Positions 28,625 to 37,522 of a stretch of 53,659 nucleotides of DNA are shown here, piece by piece. Position numbers and translations under genes: made by a program. The DNA comes from Oceanimonas marisflavi (GTDB taxonomy: Bacteria; Pseudomonadota; Gammaproteobacteria; Enterobacterales; Aeromonadaceae), in contig NZ_QAGM01000023.1 in NCBI RefSeq assembly GCF_003049725.1, positions 1 to 53,659 of the forward strand, in the 5' to 3' direction. Within the stretch, counting starts at the first letter, position 1, and each line of letters starts with the position of its first letter. Below the pieces are notes generated by a model, which worked only from the letters and a program-made list of their open reading frames with translations, did not search any database and was not told the origin of the DNA.

Positions 28625-29095
28625 TTACTTCAGTACGGTTTTCAGTGCCGCTTCGGCACAGGCCTGATCCAGATGGCCGCCGGGGGCACCACCGATGCCA
28701 ATGCCGCCCACCAGCTGATCATTCACGCGAATGGGCAGACCGCCGCCCAGGATCAGCATGTCCGGGTGCATTTCCCGCAGGCCAAACAGGGCCGGCTTGT
28801 CGGCGATGTTGTTGGCCAGATCGGCGGTCACCACGCCCATGGAGGCAGAGGTAAAGGCCTTTTTGCGGGCGCTTTCAACGGTGTGCGGGCCGGCGTTTTC
28901 ATGGCGGCCCAGGGCCTTGAGCGCACCGCTGCGGTCCACCACCGCCACGGTCACCTTATAACCATCTCTGGCGCACTGGCTGATGCCTTCGCTCACCAGC
29001 TTCAGGGCGGTATCGGTGGTCAGCACTTGGGTGCTGACGGTCTGGGCCTGAACACCCAGGCTGGCCAGGGCCAGCACGGCGAGAACTTTTTTCAT
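28625..29095 (-). CDS. Secreted HbpS/GlcG-family haem-binding-like protein
   Basis: A 156-residue protein with a signal peptide (MKKVLAVLALASLGVQA) followed by a PF03928-type domain: LVSEGISQCARDGYKVTVAVVD, AFTSASMGV, GGLPIRVNDQLVGGIGIGG. In Streptomyces, HbpS binds haem and iron and signals to the SenS/SenR two-component pair. Here it is divergent from a response regulator and histidine kinase. Start by AAGGAGA. Haem binding is family knowledge, not visible in the sequence. Confidence 0.85.
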   Translation of the reverse strand: MKKVLAVLALASLGVQAQTVSTQVLTTDTALKLVSEGISQCARDGYKVTVAVVDRSGALKALGRHENAGPHTVESARKKAFTSASMGVVTADLANNIADKPALFGLREMHPDMLILGGGLPIRVNDQLVGGIGIGGAPGGHLDQACAEAALKTVLK

Positions 29096-29242
29096 GACGC
29101 ATCTCCTTGTGAATGTCCCGGTTACTATAGCCAGCCTGTGTTGCGGCTGCCTTGCCGCTGCATTACAGAATGGAAAGGTTCGTGGCCACCACCCTTGATG
29201 GCGGTACAATATTTGCCATGCACACCACGGAGACCCCCGGCC

Positions 29243-29917
29243 ATGGAGCTGTTACTGGTTGAAGATGATCCCAAGATTGCCGCCTTTCTTGAACGCGGCC
29301 TCACCGAGCAGGGCTACCGGGTGCACCATTGCAGCCGGGCCGAAGACGCCGCGCCCCTGGCCCTGGAGCTGGCCCCCGCCCTGGCCATTGTCGATATCAT
29401 GCTGCCGGGCCAGGATGGCCTGACGCTGGTGCAGGACTGGCGCGGCCAGGGCGCCGGTTTTCCCATACTGCTGCTGAGCGCCCGCCGCTCGGTGGACGAC
29501 CGGGTGCAGGGGCTGCGCCTGGGCGGCGACGACTACCTGACCAAGCCCTTTGCCTTCAGCGAGCTGCTGGCCCGTATTGAAGCTTTGCTGCGCCGGCACC
29601 AGCCGGCACCGGCTCAGGAGCTGCTGCAACTCGCCGATCTGCGTCTGGATGCCTCCCGCAAGCTGGCCTGGCGCGGTGAACACAAGCTGGCCCTGCAACC
29701 CAGGGAGCTGGTGCTGCTGGAGCTGCTGCTGCGCCATCAGGGCCGGGTGGTGTCGCGCACCCAGATCCTGGAGCGGGTGTGGGATTACCGCTTTGATCCC
29801 CAGACCAATGTGGTGGACGTGCTGGTGTGCCGGCTGCGCAACAAAATCGACAAGGGCCAGCCGCAAAAGCTGCTGCACACCCTGAGAGGAATGGGCTATG
29901 TCCTGCGCGCCGGCTAA
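29243..29917 (+). CDS. OmpR/PhoB-family response regulator
   Basis: A 224-residue transcription factor with a receiver domain at 1-115 (acidic pocket EDD at 7-9, phosphorylation site Asp51 in VDIMLPG, Lys in YLTKPF) and a winged-helix output domain (LQPRELVLLELLLRHQGRVV). Upstream is a GGAG site. The 20-base overlap with the kinase shows coupling. The target genes are unknown; the divergent HbpS-like gene is the obvious candidate. Confidence 0.94.
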   Translation: MELLLVEDDPKIAAFLERGLTEQGYRVHHCSRAEDAAPLALELAPALAIVDIMLPGQDGLTLVQDWRGQGAGFPILLLSARRSVDDRVQGLRLGGDDYLTKPFAFSELLARIEALLRRHQPAPAQELLQLADLRLDASRKLAWRGEHKLALQPRELVLLELLLRHQGRVVSRTQILERVWDYRFDPQTNVVDVLVCRLRNKIDKGQPQKLLHTLRGMGYVLRAG

Positions 29918-31229
29918 TCCCCGCTTTACCACCGGTCTGACCCTCACCCTCTGGTATCTGGTGCTGATGACCCTGGTCACCGGCGGCCTGCTGCTGGCCG
30001 GTGATCACCTGCTGGGCAAGCGTCTGCTCGACAAGGACCGGCAACTGGTGGCCACCCTGCTCGACAATTACCAACGCATCAGCCTCGATGCCGGTCCCGA
30101 CAAGCTGCTGCATGTGCTGGAGCGGGACCGGGAATTTCTGTTGCTGAGCCACTACCGGGTGCGCTTTACCAATCCGACCGGGCAGTTGCTGTTCAGCGCC
30201 GGCCCCGCCCTGCCGCCCCGGGCCGACAGCCAGCTCAATGATGGCAGCTGGCATCAGGGCCGCACCCTTGAAGGCTACCGGCTGCAGGTGGCGCTGTCGG
30301 CCACTCCCCGCCAGCAGGATCTGGCCAGTTATCGCCAGACCATGCTGCAGCTGCTGCTGCCCATGCTGCTGATAAGCCTGGTGCTGGTGGCCTGGCTGAC
30401 CCGGCGCACCCTGCGCCCCATTCGCGCCCTTATTCACCACATCGGCAGCCTGCAGCGGGACGGACTTGAACAGCCGGTGCCGCAAACCGCCTCAAGCCGC
30501 ACCGAGCTGGGCCAGCTGACCCTGCTGTTCAACCAGCAAATGGCGCGCATTCACCGGCTGGTGAGCGGGCTGCGCCATGCCCTCGACAGCGCCGCCCACG
30601 ATCTGCGCACGCCGCTGACCCGCCAGCGCCTCAGTCTGGAGCAGGCACTGGCCAGCCAGGATCCACAGCGCTGGTACGACAGCCTGCTCGACTGCGCCGA
30701 GGAAAACCAGCGCATGCAAACCCAGCTCGACTACCTGCTGGCGATCACCGCCGCCGAGCAGGGGCTGGATCCGGCCCGGCTCGAGCCCTGTGATCTGGGA
30801 GCATTGCTGGCGGAAGTGGCCGAGCTGTATGAACTGGCCGCCGAGGACAGGGGCATCGTCCTCACCACTGAACTGGCACCGGATCTGACCGTACATGGAG
30901 ATACCCAGGCCCTGCGCCAGGCCTTTGCCAACCTGCTCGACAACGCCATCAAGTACACAAATGCCGGCGGCCGGGTGCATCTGCGTGCCAGGCGCCACCA
31001 GGGAGTCATCGAGGTGGAGGTGGAAGACAATGGCATGGGCATCAGCGAGACGGATCTGCCCCATATCTTTGAACGTCTGTACCGGGCCGATCGCAGTCGC
31101 CACAGCCCGGGCCATGGTCTGGGGCTGGCCCTGGTCAAGGCCATTCTCGATGGCCATCAGGCCTCCATTGAAGTGACCTCGGGCCGGGGCACGACCCGGT
31201 TTTACTGCACCTTCAGCGCCGAACCTTAA
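29898..31229 (+). CDS. Sensor histidine kinase
   Basis: A 443-residue inner-membrane kinase with two membrane segments (about 13-35 and 150-166) enclosing a periplasmic sensor of about 115 residues, a HAMP region at about 167-220, the H-box SAAHDLRTP with phospho-acceptor His234, N-box LLDNAIKYTNAGG, and G-boxes VEDNGMGIS and GHGLGLALV. It partners the preceding regulator. Its last 4 bases overlap the end of the convergent transporter gene. Confidence 0.94.
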   Translation: MSCAPANPRFTTGLTLTLWYLVLMTLVTGGLLLAGDHLLGKRLLDKDRQLVATLLDNYQRISLDAGPDKLLHVLERDREFLLLSHYRVRFTNPTGQLLFSAGPALPPRADSQLNDGSWHQGRTLEGYRLQVALSATPRQQDLASYRQTMLQLLLPMLLISLVLVAWLTRRTLRPIRALIHHIGSLQRDGLEQPVPQTASSRTELGQLTLLFNQQMARIHRLVSGLRHALDSAAHDLRTPLTRQRLSLEQALASQDPQRWYDSLLDCAEENQRMQTQLDYLLAITAAEQGLDPARLEPCDLGALLAEVAELYELAAEDRGIVLTTELAPDLTVHGDTQALRQAFANLLDNAIKYTNAGGRVHLRARRHQGVIEVEVEDNGMGISETDLPHIFERLYRADRSRHSPGHGLGLALVKAILDGHQASIEVTSGRGTTRFYCTFSAEP

Positions 31230-32149
31230 GCCTCGGCACGGGCCAGGGCCGCCGTGCGCGCCGCCATGCGTGACGCCAGCAGGGAGTCGGCCAGCATATG
31301 CAGAAAGTGAAACACCAGGCAGGCCACCACCGCCAGCCCCTGTGCCGCGTTCATCGCCACCAGCACGCTCACCGCCACCGGCGTGGTTTTCTGGGCGGCG
31401 GTAAACAGCAGGGCCAGCCGCGCCGGCCGGGCCAGCCCGGTGCCGGCCAGCTGGCACAACAACAACAAAATGCCGTGCAACAACAGGGACCAGGCCGCCA
31501 GCGCCAGCAAGTCGCCCCCTTCCAGTGCCAGCAACGCCGGGCGACTGGTGGACAGGGTGATCCAGGCGGTGGTGACCACGCTCAGGGTGGGCACCACCGT
31601 CATCCAGCGGTGTACCACTCTGCCACCCAGCAGCAGCCGCAGCACGATGCCCAGCACAAAAGGCAGCAGCACCATCAGCGACAGCTTGTGCAGTAAGGGC
31701 CAGGGCGACAGCTCGCCGCTGCTGCCTGTCAGCAGGCTCAGCATCAGCGGTATGGTGATGATGCCCAGCAGGTTAAAGCCCAGGGTCATAAACAGCGACC
31801 ACTGGGCATGGCCGCCGCTGAGCCGGGTCAGCACCACACAGGATGACAGGGTCGGCGGCACCACGGACACCACCAGCAGCCCCAGCGCCAGTCCGGGCAG
31901 CAGCCCGCTGTACTGGTAAACCAGCCAGCCCGCCAGCGGCGACAGCAACAGGCTGATGACCAGCCCGAGCCCGAACACCCGGCCAAAACCGGGCTCCGGC
32001 CTGAGCTCGCGCACCTGAGTCTGCAGGCCATTGACCAGAAAGATCACCGCCACCAGCCAGGGCAGCGGCTGCCACTGGGCCAGCCAGACGCCGGGCCCCG
32101 GCAACAGCAGGGCCAGCAGGATGGCGGCACACAGGCCGCCGGGAAGCAA
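31226..32149 (-). CDS. Bile acid:sodium symporter (BASS/SBF-like) family transporter
   Basis: A roughly 307-residue protein of nine or ten membrane segments, with family features VVPPTLSSCVVLT and AAQKTTPVAVSVL. It most resembles the SBF-like (YfeH) group, for which the substrate is unknown; organic anions are typical. The only usual start is TTG at 32149, but AAGGAGG at 32164-32170 is better spaced for ATC at 32158, which would add three residues (Ile-Ala-Trp). It is last in the catabolic operon, 40-50 bases after the hydratase. Confidence 0.85.
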   Translation of the reverse strand: MLPGGLCAAILLALLLPGPGVWLAQWQPLPWLVAVIFLVNGLQTQVRELRPEPGFGRVFGLGLVISLLLSPLAGWLVYQYSGLLPGLALGLLVVSVVPPTLSSCVVLTRLSGGHAQWSLFMTLGFNLLGIITIPLMLSLLTGSSGELSPWPLLHKLSLMVLLPFVLGIVLRLLLGGRVVHRWMTVVPTLSVVTTAWITLSTSRPALLALEGGDLLALAAWSLLLHGILLLLCQLAGTGLARPARLALLFTAAQKTTPVAVSVLVAMNAAQGLAVVACLVFHFLHMLADSLLASRMAARTAALARAEA

Positions 32150-32200
32150 CCAGGCGATGATGTCCTCCTTACCGGGTAGTCCGGCGCCCGTTAATTCACC

Positions 32201-32977
32201 TTATGCGATGGACAGCGCAACCTCGCCAATGCCGGAGAACTCCGCCCGAATATCGGCACCGGGCTCGATAAATTTCATGCCGGTCCAGCTGCCGGTGGTG
32301 ATCAGATCCCCCACAGCCAGCCCCTGATTGCGGGCCACCAGATGGTTGACCGACCAGGTCAGCAGCAGGGTGGGATCGCTCAGCGGGTGACCGCCGCTTT
32401 TGTCCGCCAGCACCTCGCCGTTCACGGTCAGCTGCACCGGCTGCAGGGCCAGATCCCGCTCCTGCCAGTCTTCAATGCCGCTGCCCACCACCAGGCCACC
32501 GCTGATCTGGTTGTCGGCCAGCCGCCACAGCGCACTGGTCTGCTGCCAGTCCTGCAGCCGGGTATCCACCAGCTCCAGGGTGACGCACAGCTCTCCCAGC
32601 GCCGCCCGCACCTCCTGCTCGCTGTAGGCCTCGGCCCGCACTGGCAGGGCCCTGGTTACCCGAAAGGCCAGCTCCGCTTCGATGCCAATCATGTGAAAGT
32701 CATCCCCCCTGAGCCGCACGCCGCTGTCGTATACCTTCTGCGGCGGAATGGGCGCGCTGTAGGGCTCGGTGTCCCGGTTGGGGGCGCCTACCTTCCAGCA
32801 ATGGGTACGGTGTGCCGGCCACAGATGACGGGCCACGCCATCCTGAATGGCATAGGCCTGCGCTACCGTTTGCGGCCCTTCACCAGCGTCAAACTGCTGC
32901 CCGCTCTCATAGGCGGCCAGTACTCTGGCCACCGCTTGCTGTATCTGTTGTTGTGTCTGCTGTTCCATGGTGCTCAT
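32201..32977 (-). CDS. 2-keto-4-pentenoate hydratase / FAH-type (HpaH/MhpD-like) enzyme
   Basis: A 258-residue member of the fumarylacetoacetate hydrolase fold, of the 2-hydroxydienoate hydratase type (E. coli HpaH 267, MhpD 269). The metal-binding Glu pair is in MIGIEAELAF, and the string LADNQISGGLVVG is typical. It would add water to, or cleave, an unsaturated 2-oxo acid. It begins 7 bases after the amidase stop. ATG at 32968 (MEQQTQQQ) is also possible, as AGGA is better spaced for it. The substrate is not known. Confidence 0.85.
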   Translation of the reverse strand: MSTMEQQTQQQIQQAVARVLAAYESGQQFDAGEGPQTVAQAYAIQDGVARHLWPAHRTHCWKVGAPNRDTEPYSAPIPPQKVYDSGVRLRGDDFHMIGIEAELAFRVTRALPVRAEAYSEQEVRAALGELCVTLELVDTRLQDWQQTSALWRLADNQISGGLVVGSGIEDWQERDLALQPVQLTVNGEVLADKSGGHPLSDPTLLLTWSVNHLVARNQGLAVGDLITTGSWTGMKFIEPGADIRAEFSGIGEVALSIA

Positions 32978-32984
32978 CCTGTTA

Positions 32985-34397
32985 TCACGCTTCTGCCAGG
33001 GCCGGCCATTGCCAGCCCCGCCCACTTTCCCGTTCATAGTCCGCCGCCAGCCGCAGCAGCAGCTCGTCCTGGCCCATGGCCGCCACCAGCTGAAAGCCGA
33101 TGGGCAGGCCCTCCGCCGACGGCGCCGCGGGCAGGTTGATGGCCGGATGCCCGCAGGCATTCACCCAGCCGGTATAAATGGCATGGCCACGCGGACCCAC
33201 CGGCCGGCCGTCGATCTCCCCCGGATAAGGCTGCGCCGCCGGCCAGGGCAGGGCCGCCGCCGAGGGCGTGATGATAATGTCGATATCGAGAAAGGCCTCG
33301 GCCACGGTTCGGCGAAAGCGGCGAATGCCGTCCAACCCACACAGATAATCGGTGGCCGACAGCTGCCGCCCCTGCCCGGCCATATCGCGAAAGAGCCCGG
33401 CGGCTTCGGGCTCGGTCTCGGGCAGGGCCCGGAAAATGGCCGCCACCGCCGCCGCCCCCATCATGGGCCAGAATCTGTCCACCGGCTCGAGAGAAAACGG
33501 CAGCTCACCCTGAGTCACTTGATGGCCCTGACGCGCAAACACCGCCAGCGCCTGCTCCACGCTGTCGGCGATCTGCCGATCCAGCGGCTGTTCGCCAAAA
33601 CGGGGCACATAGTGAATGCGCAGCTTGCCGGCCGGTGCCTCGGGACGAGTGCGCCAGGACGCCGGATCCCGCACATCGGGGCCACTGATAATGCGGTACA
33701 GGGCCTCGGCATCGGCGGCGCTGCGGGCCAGTGGCCCCACCACCTCAAGATCCAGCATCACCTGGGGCAGGCTGCCCGCCCGGGCCACGGCACCGATGGA
33801 GGGCTTGAGCCCCACCAGACCGGTGTGGGACGCCGGCCGGCGAATGGAGCCGCCGCCGTCGGTGCCGAGCGCCAGCGGCGCCAGCCCGGCGGCCAGGCTT
33901 GCCACCGCCCCACCGCTGGAGCCCCCCGGGGTCAGCGCGGTATTCCAGGGGTTGCGGGTCACACCGAACAGGGGATTGTCGGTATAGCCTTCAAGGGTGA
34001 ACTCGGGCACATTGGTCTTGCCCAGGATCACCAGGCCTGCCGCCCGGCAGCGGGCCACCGCCAGCTCGTCTTCGGTGGCGATATTGCCGGCCAGGGCCCG
34101 GTTGCCCCAGGTGGTGGCCAGCCCCCGAGTGTTAAGGTGATCCTTGACCGTCAGCGGCACCCCATCCAGCGGGCTCAGGGGCCGGCTCTCGGCCCAGCGG
34201 TGAGTGGCGGCGGCGGCCTCCTCAGCGGCCGCCGGGTTAAGAGTGACAAGCGCATTAAGCTCGGGGTTAAGGCGGTTGATCCGGGCCTGCAGGGCCTCGG
34301 TGACCGCCAGCGGGGTCAGAGTGCCGGCGGCATAGGCCGCCGCCAGCTCAAGGGCGCCGAGGCGCCAGCTTTGGGTTACATCATGTTGGGCAGCCAC
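32985..34397 (-). CDS. Amidase-signature family amidohydrolase
   Basis: A 470-residue cytoplasmic hydrolase with the complete Ser-cisSer-Lys set: Lys85 in PLTVKDH, Ser160 in TPGGSSGG and Ser184 in GTDGGGSIRRPAS, at the same spacing as GatA. It is not GatA because gatB and gatC are absent and context is catabolic. I chose the GTG start (MAAQHDVTQSWRLG), preceded by GGAG at good spacing; it lies 22 bases inside the 3' end of dctM, so the genes are coupled. Substrate may be an open-chain amide or ureide from the hydantoinase. Confidence 0.88.
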   Translation of the reverse strand: MAAQHDVTQSWRLGALELAAAYAAGTLTPLAVTEALQARINRLNPELNALVTLNPAAAEEAAAATHRWAESRPLSPLDGVPLTVKDHLNTRGLATTWGNRALAGNIATEDELAVARCRAAGLVILGKTNVPEFTLEGYTDNPLFGVTRNPWNTALTPGGSSGGAVASLAAGLAPLALGTDGGGSIRRPASHTGLVGLKPSIGAVARAGSLPQVMLDLEVVGPLARSAADAEALYRIISGPDVRDPASWRTRPEAPAGKLRIHYVPRFGEQPLDRQIADSVEQALAVFARQGHQVTQGELPFSLEPVDRFWPMMGAAAVAAIFRALPETEPEAAGLFRDMAGQGRQLSATDYLCGLDGIRRFRRTVAEAFLDIDIIITPSAAALPWPAAQPYPGEIDGRPVGPRGHAIYTGWVNACGHPAINLPAAPSAEGLPIGFQLVAAMGQDELLLRLAADYERESGRGWQWPALAEA

Positions 34398-35665
34398 AGG
34401 GCAATCTCCGGGAACATCATCAGACTGAAGGTGAACAACATCATGATCAGGATGAACGGCACCACGCCCCACATCACGTCGCTGATATTGCCACCGTCCT
34501 TGCGTACACTCTGCACCACGAACAGGTTCATGCCCACCGGCGGCGTGATCAGCGCCAGCTCGCACATCAGTACCACAAACACGCCGTACCAGATGGGATC
34601 CACACCCAGGGCGGTAACGATGGGATAGGTGATGGGAATGGTCAGCACCTGCATGGACAGCACGTCCATAAACATGCCCAGGGCCAGATAGAACAGAATG
34701 AGAATAAGCAGCAGGCCGGTCACGCTGAGGCCAAAGGAGGTCACCCAGGCGGTCAGCTCGTCCACCACCCCGGTGAGGCTGATGGTCAGGTTAAGCACAA
34801 AGGCGGCGGTGATGATAAGCAAAATCATGCCGGTAATGCGGGCGGTCTGCACAAAGCATTCCTGCAGGAAATTGACCGACAGCCGGCCGGAGCGCCAGGC
34901 AAACCAGAGTGCGGTCATTACCCCCAGGGCGGCGGACTCGGTGGCGGTGGCCAGGCCGCTGTAGATGCTGCCCATCACAATGCCGAACACCACGGCCGGC
35001 GGGATCAGGTGACGGGACAGGCTCAGCTTCTCGGACAGGCTCAGCTTTTCTTCCCGCACACTGCCCTGGCCGCGGTTGGCAAAGGCGATATACACCATAA
35101 ACAGCAGGCTCAGCATCACACCGGGAATAAGCCCCGCCATAAACAGCTTGCCGATGGAGTTGTTGGTGAGCGAGCCGTAGATCAGCATATTGACGCTGGG
35201 CGGGATCAGAATGCCCAGGGTGCCGCCGGCAGCCAGGCTGCCCAGGGACTGGCGCATGCAGTACTTGCGCTCCTGCAGCGAGGGCAGTGCCACCGTGCCG
35301 ATGGTGGCGGCAGTGGCCACCGAGGAGCCGGAAGTGGCGGCAAACAGCGCACAGGAGCCGATATTAGTGTGCAGCAGACCACCGGGCAGCCGGCCCAGCC
35401 AGGCCGCCATGGACAGAAACATCTTGTCGGCGATGCCGCTGCGCAGCAGCAGTTCACCCAGCAGAATAAACAGCGGAATGGCGGTCAGCAGCGCCTCGTT
35501 GTGCACGCTCCAGACCACCGAACCGATAGAGTCCATAAAAGTCCAGTCGAACACCATGATGCCGCCAATCACCCCGATCAGGGCCATGGCCACGGCGATG
35601 GGAACGCCCAGCAACAGCATGCCGAGCATGGCGAAAAAGCCGATAAAAACCGTGGTTACTGTCAT
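34376..35665 (-). CDS. TRAP transporter large permease DctM (system 1)
   Basis: A 429-residue inner-membrane protein of 11-12 segments, the sodium-coupled transport channel of a TRAP importer. Family strings include LFILLGELLLRSG, GSSVATAATIGTVALPSL and ALITPPVGMNLFVV. Its ATG shares one base with the dctQ stop (TAATG), so translation is coupled. It overlaps the amidase start. Confidence 0.94.
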   Translation of the reverse strand: MTVTTVFIGFFAMLGMLLLGVPIAVAMALIGVIGGIMVFDWTFMDSIGSVVWSVHNEALLTAIPLFILLGELLLRSGIADKMFLSMAAWLGRLPGGLLHTNIGSCALFAATSGSSVATAATIGTVALPSLQERKYCMRQSLGSLAAGGTLGILIPPSVNMLIYGSLTNNSIGKLFMAGLIPGVMLSLLFMVYIAFANRGQGSVREEKLSLSEKLSLSRHLIPPAVVFGIVMGSIYSGLATATESAALGVMTALWFAWRSGRLSVNFLQECFVQTARITGMILLIITAAFVLNLTISLTGVVDELTAWVTSFGLSVTGLLLILILFYLALGMFMDVLSMQVLTIPITYPIVTALGVDPIWYGVFVVLMCELALITPPVGMNLFVVQSVRKDGGNISDVMWGVVPFILIMMLFTFSLMMFPEIALWLPNMM

Positions 35666-36273
35666 TATGCACCCTCCCCGGCCAGCTTCTGTGCCGTGGT
35701 AGCTTGATCCTGTTGCTGCTGGCGCTGGGCGAAATCTTCCAGCTCTTCCTTCAGCTCTTCACTCACCCCTTTGGGGTTGAACTCATCGTTGAGCGCCTGA
35801 TGCCGGCCGGTGGCCAGCAGCCAGGTGGCGCGCAGGCCATAGCCCAGTGCCACCAGGGCAAACACCGCCAGGCCCGCCATCCACACGCCCTGGGGGTAAA
35901 TCAGCGGCGTGGCCCAGGGAGTCTGGGAGGTACTGCCGTAGTCCAGGGTTTCCAGCACGACCTTGGCGCACACCCACACCATAAACAGGCCCAGACCGCT
36001 CATAAACAGGGCGGAGAGCCAGTTCAGCACGCTCTGCAGCCCTTTCGGCAGCCGCTCGTGAAAAATATCAATACGCATGTGCGCACGGCCGAACAGGGCG
36101 ATGGTAAACGCCAGGGTAGCCCCCACGGCCAGAGCATAACCGCTCAGCTCGTCGACCCCCTGCAGCGATATCTTGAAAAACTTGCGCAGCAGGGTTTCTA
36201 CCGCAATCATCAGCGACAACAGCAGAAACATGCCGCCAAACACCAGGCTGGTCAGTTGCTCTATTCGCTTCAT
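35665..36273 (-). CDS. TRAP transporter small permease DctQ (system 1)
   Basis: A 202-residue protein with four membrane segments and the DctQ motif ESLLRKF-like VETLLRKFFKISLQGVDELS near residue 30. It links DctM to the membrane complex. The C-terminal 45 residues are charged and Gln-rich and extend beyond most DctQ proteins. The start follows AAGGAG. A hairpin separates it from the binding-protein gene. Confidence 0.92.
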   Translation of the reverse strand: MKRIEQLTSLVFGGMFLLLSLMIAVETLLRKFFKISLQGVDELSGYALAVGATLAFTIALFGRAHMRIDIFHERLPKGLQSVLNWLSALFMSGLGLFMVWVCAKVVLETLDYGSTSQTPWATPLIYPQGVWMAGLAVFALVALGYGLRATWLLATGRHQALNDEFNPKGVSEELKEELEDFAQRQQQQDQATTAQKLAGEGA

Positions 36274-36382
36274 GTCAACGTCTCCTTGTCACCGGCGCCA
36301 GGGCAGCCATCACCCTGTTGCCGGACGCGGGACCGGCGAGGCCCATATCGCCAGCCGGTCCACTGAGTGTCATTCAGACAAA

Positions 36383-36404
36383 GACGCCGGCACAGGCCGG
36401 CGTC
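36383..36404 (-). terminator. Hairpin between dctP1 and dctQ1 (attenuator-like)
   Basis: Perfect 9-bp arms GACGCCGGC / GCCGGCGTC with a 4-base loop lie 8 bases after the dctP stop, followed on the minus strand by TTTGTCTG. A partial terminator or 3' stabiliser here would leave more binding protein than permease. Confidence 0.6.
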
Positions 36405-36412
36405 GGATTTGG

Positions 36413-37450
36413 TTACAGACCCACGATATCCTTCAGATCCCGTTTCCAGTTGGCGGAGCAGTCGGCGTTTGATTTGTCGCACTGCTCGGCCCAGGTCGGG
36501 TAGGACACCTGAGTCACCGTGCTGGCCACGGTGGCCAGATCGGCCTCGTTCACCGGCACTTCCACCAGGTTGTAGGACTTGCCGGTGTCACAGGGCTTTT
36601 CACCCACGTTACAGCGGCTGGCGTCCAGGAACAGCTCTTCGGAGTAGCTCCAGATTTCCTCGTTCAGCTCGTCAAAGGCGGCCTGCAGGGTCTGCTGCTG
36701 ATCCGGGGTCAGCTTGTTCCAGGTCTTGAGGTTGATGCCGTAACCGTTCAGCGCCAGCTGGAAGCCCAGGGGCAGCATGTGCGTGGTCACTTCCGGCCAG
36801 CCCGCGGAGTTGGCGGAGCTGGGGCCGGTAATGGCACATTCAATCATGCCCAGCGCCAGACTCTGGTGCACGTCACCAAAGGCCACCGGTACCGGCACCC
36901 CGCCCACGGATTCCACAAACTGGGCCAGGTTCTGGTCATATACCCGCACCTTCAGGCCCTTGACGTCTTCCAGGCCGTTGATGGGATGGTTACAGAACAG
37001 CACCTGGGGGCCAAAGGGCCATACGCCCAGCAGCTTGGTGTTGAAGCGCTCCTGCAGACGCTGATCCACCGTGTCCTTGTAGGCGGCCACCACCTTGCGG
37101 CCCTGCTCGAAGTCGGGGTTCAGACCGACCAGATCCAGACCGAGAATGGTGGGTTCATCCCGGGATATCTGGGACATGCGCAGGGAGATAAGGTCAAACA
37201 GGCCGGACTTCAGCACCCTGAGCTGCTCCACGTCCTTGATGCCGGTAGTGTCCAGCGGCTTGTAGTTGACCTTGAGCGGCAGACCGGTCTTTTCGGCCAG
37301 GTTTTCAAAAAACGGCTGCTCCTTGTTTTTCTGAATAAGACCGGTGGCCAGCGGCTGACCGATCACCTTGAGGTTGATGGTCTCGGCCAGGGCCGGCGTG
37401 GATGCCAGGGCACTGCCCAGCAGAGTGGTTACGATCAGTTTTCTCATCAT
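36413..37450 (-). CDS. TRAP transporter solute-binding protein DctP (system 1)
   Basis: A 345-residue periplasmic binding protein with a signal peptide ending near PALA. The ligand-binding core includes GLKVRVYDQNLAQFVESVGG, where the Arg would contact a carboxylate, and VPVAFGDVHQSLALGMIECA. It is unusual in having four cysteines in the last 70 residues (CNVGEKPC, CDKSNADC), possibly two disulfides. The start follows AAGGA at the first of two adjacent ATGs. A carboxylate ligand is expected from the family; its identity is unknown. Confidence 0.93.
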   Translation of the reverse strand: MMRKLIVTTLLGSALASTPALAETINLKVIGQPLATGLIQKNKEQPFFENLAEKTGLPLKVNYKPLDTTGIKDVEQLRVLKSGLFDLISLRMSQISRDEPTILGLDLVGLNPDFEQGRKVVAAYKDTVDQRLQERFNTKLLGVWPFGPQVLFCNHPINGLEDVKGLKVRVYDQNLAQFVESVGGVPVPVAFGDVHQSLALGMIECAITGPSSANSAGWPEVTTHMLPLGFQLALNGYGINLKTWNKLTPDQQQTLQAAFDELNEEIWSYSEELFLDASRCNVGEKPCDTGKSYNLVEVPVNEADLATVASTVTQVSYPTWAEQCDKSNADCSANWKRDLKDIVGL

Positions 37451-37522
37451 GAGGTCGTCCTTCCTTGAATATGCAGATTGCATGAACAGATGGCCCGCAC
37501 TCCGCGGGCCACCGAAACCGGT

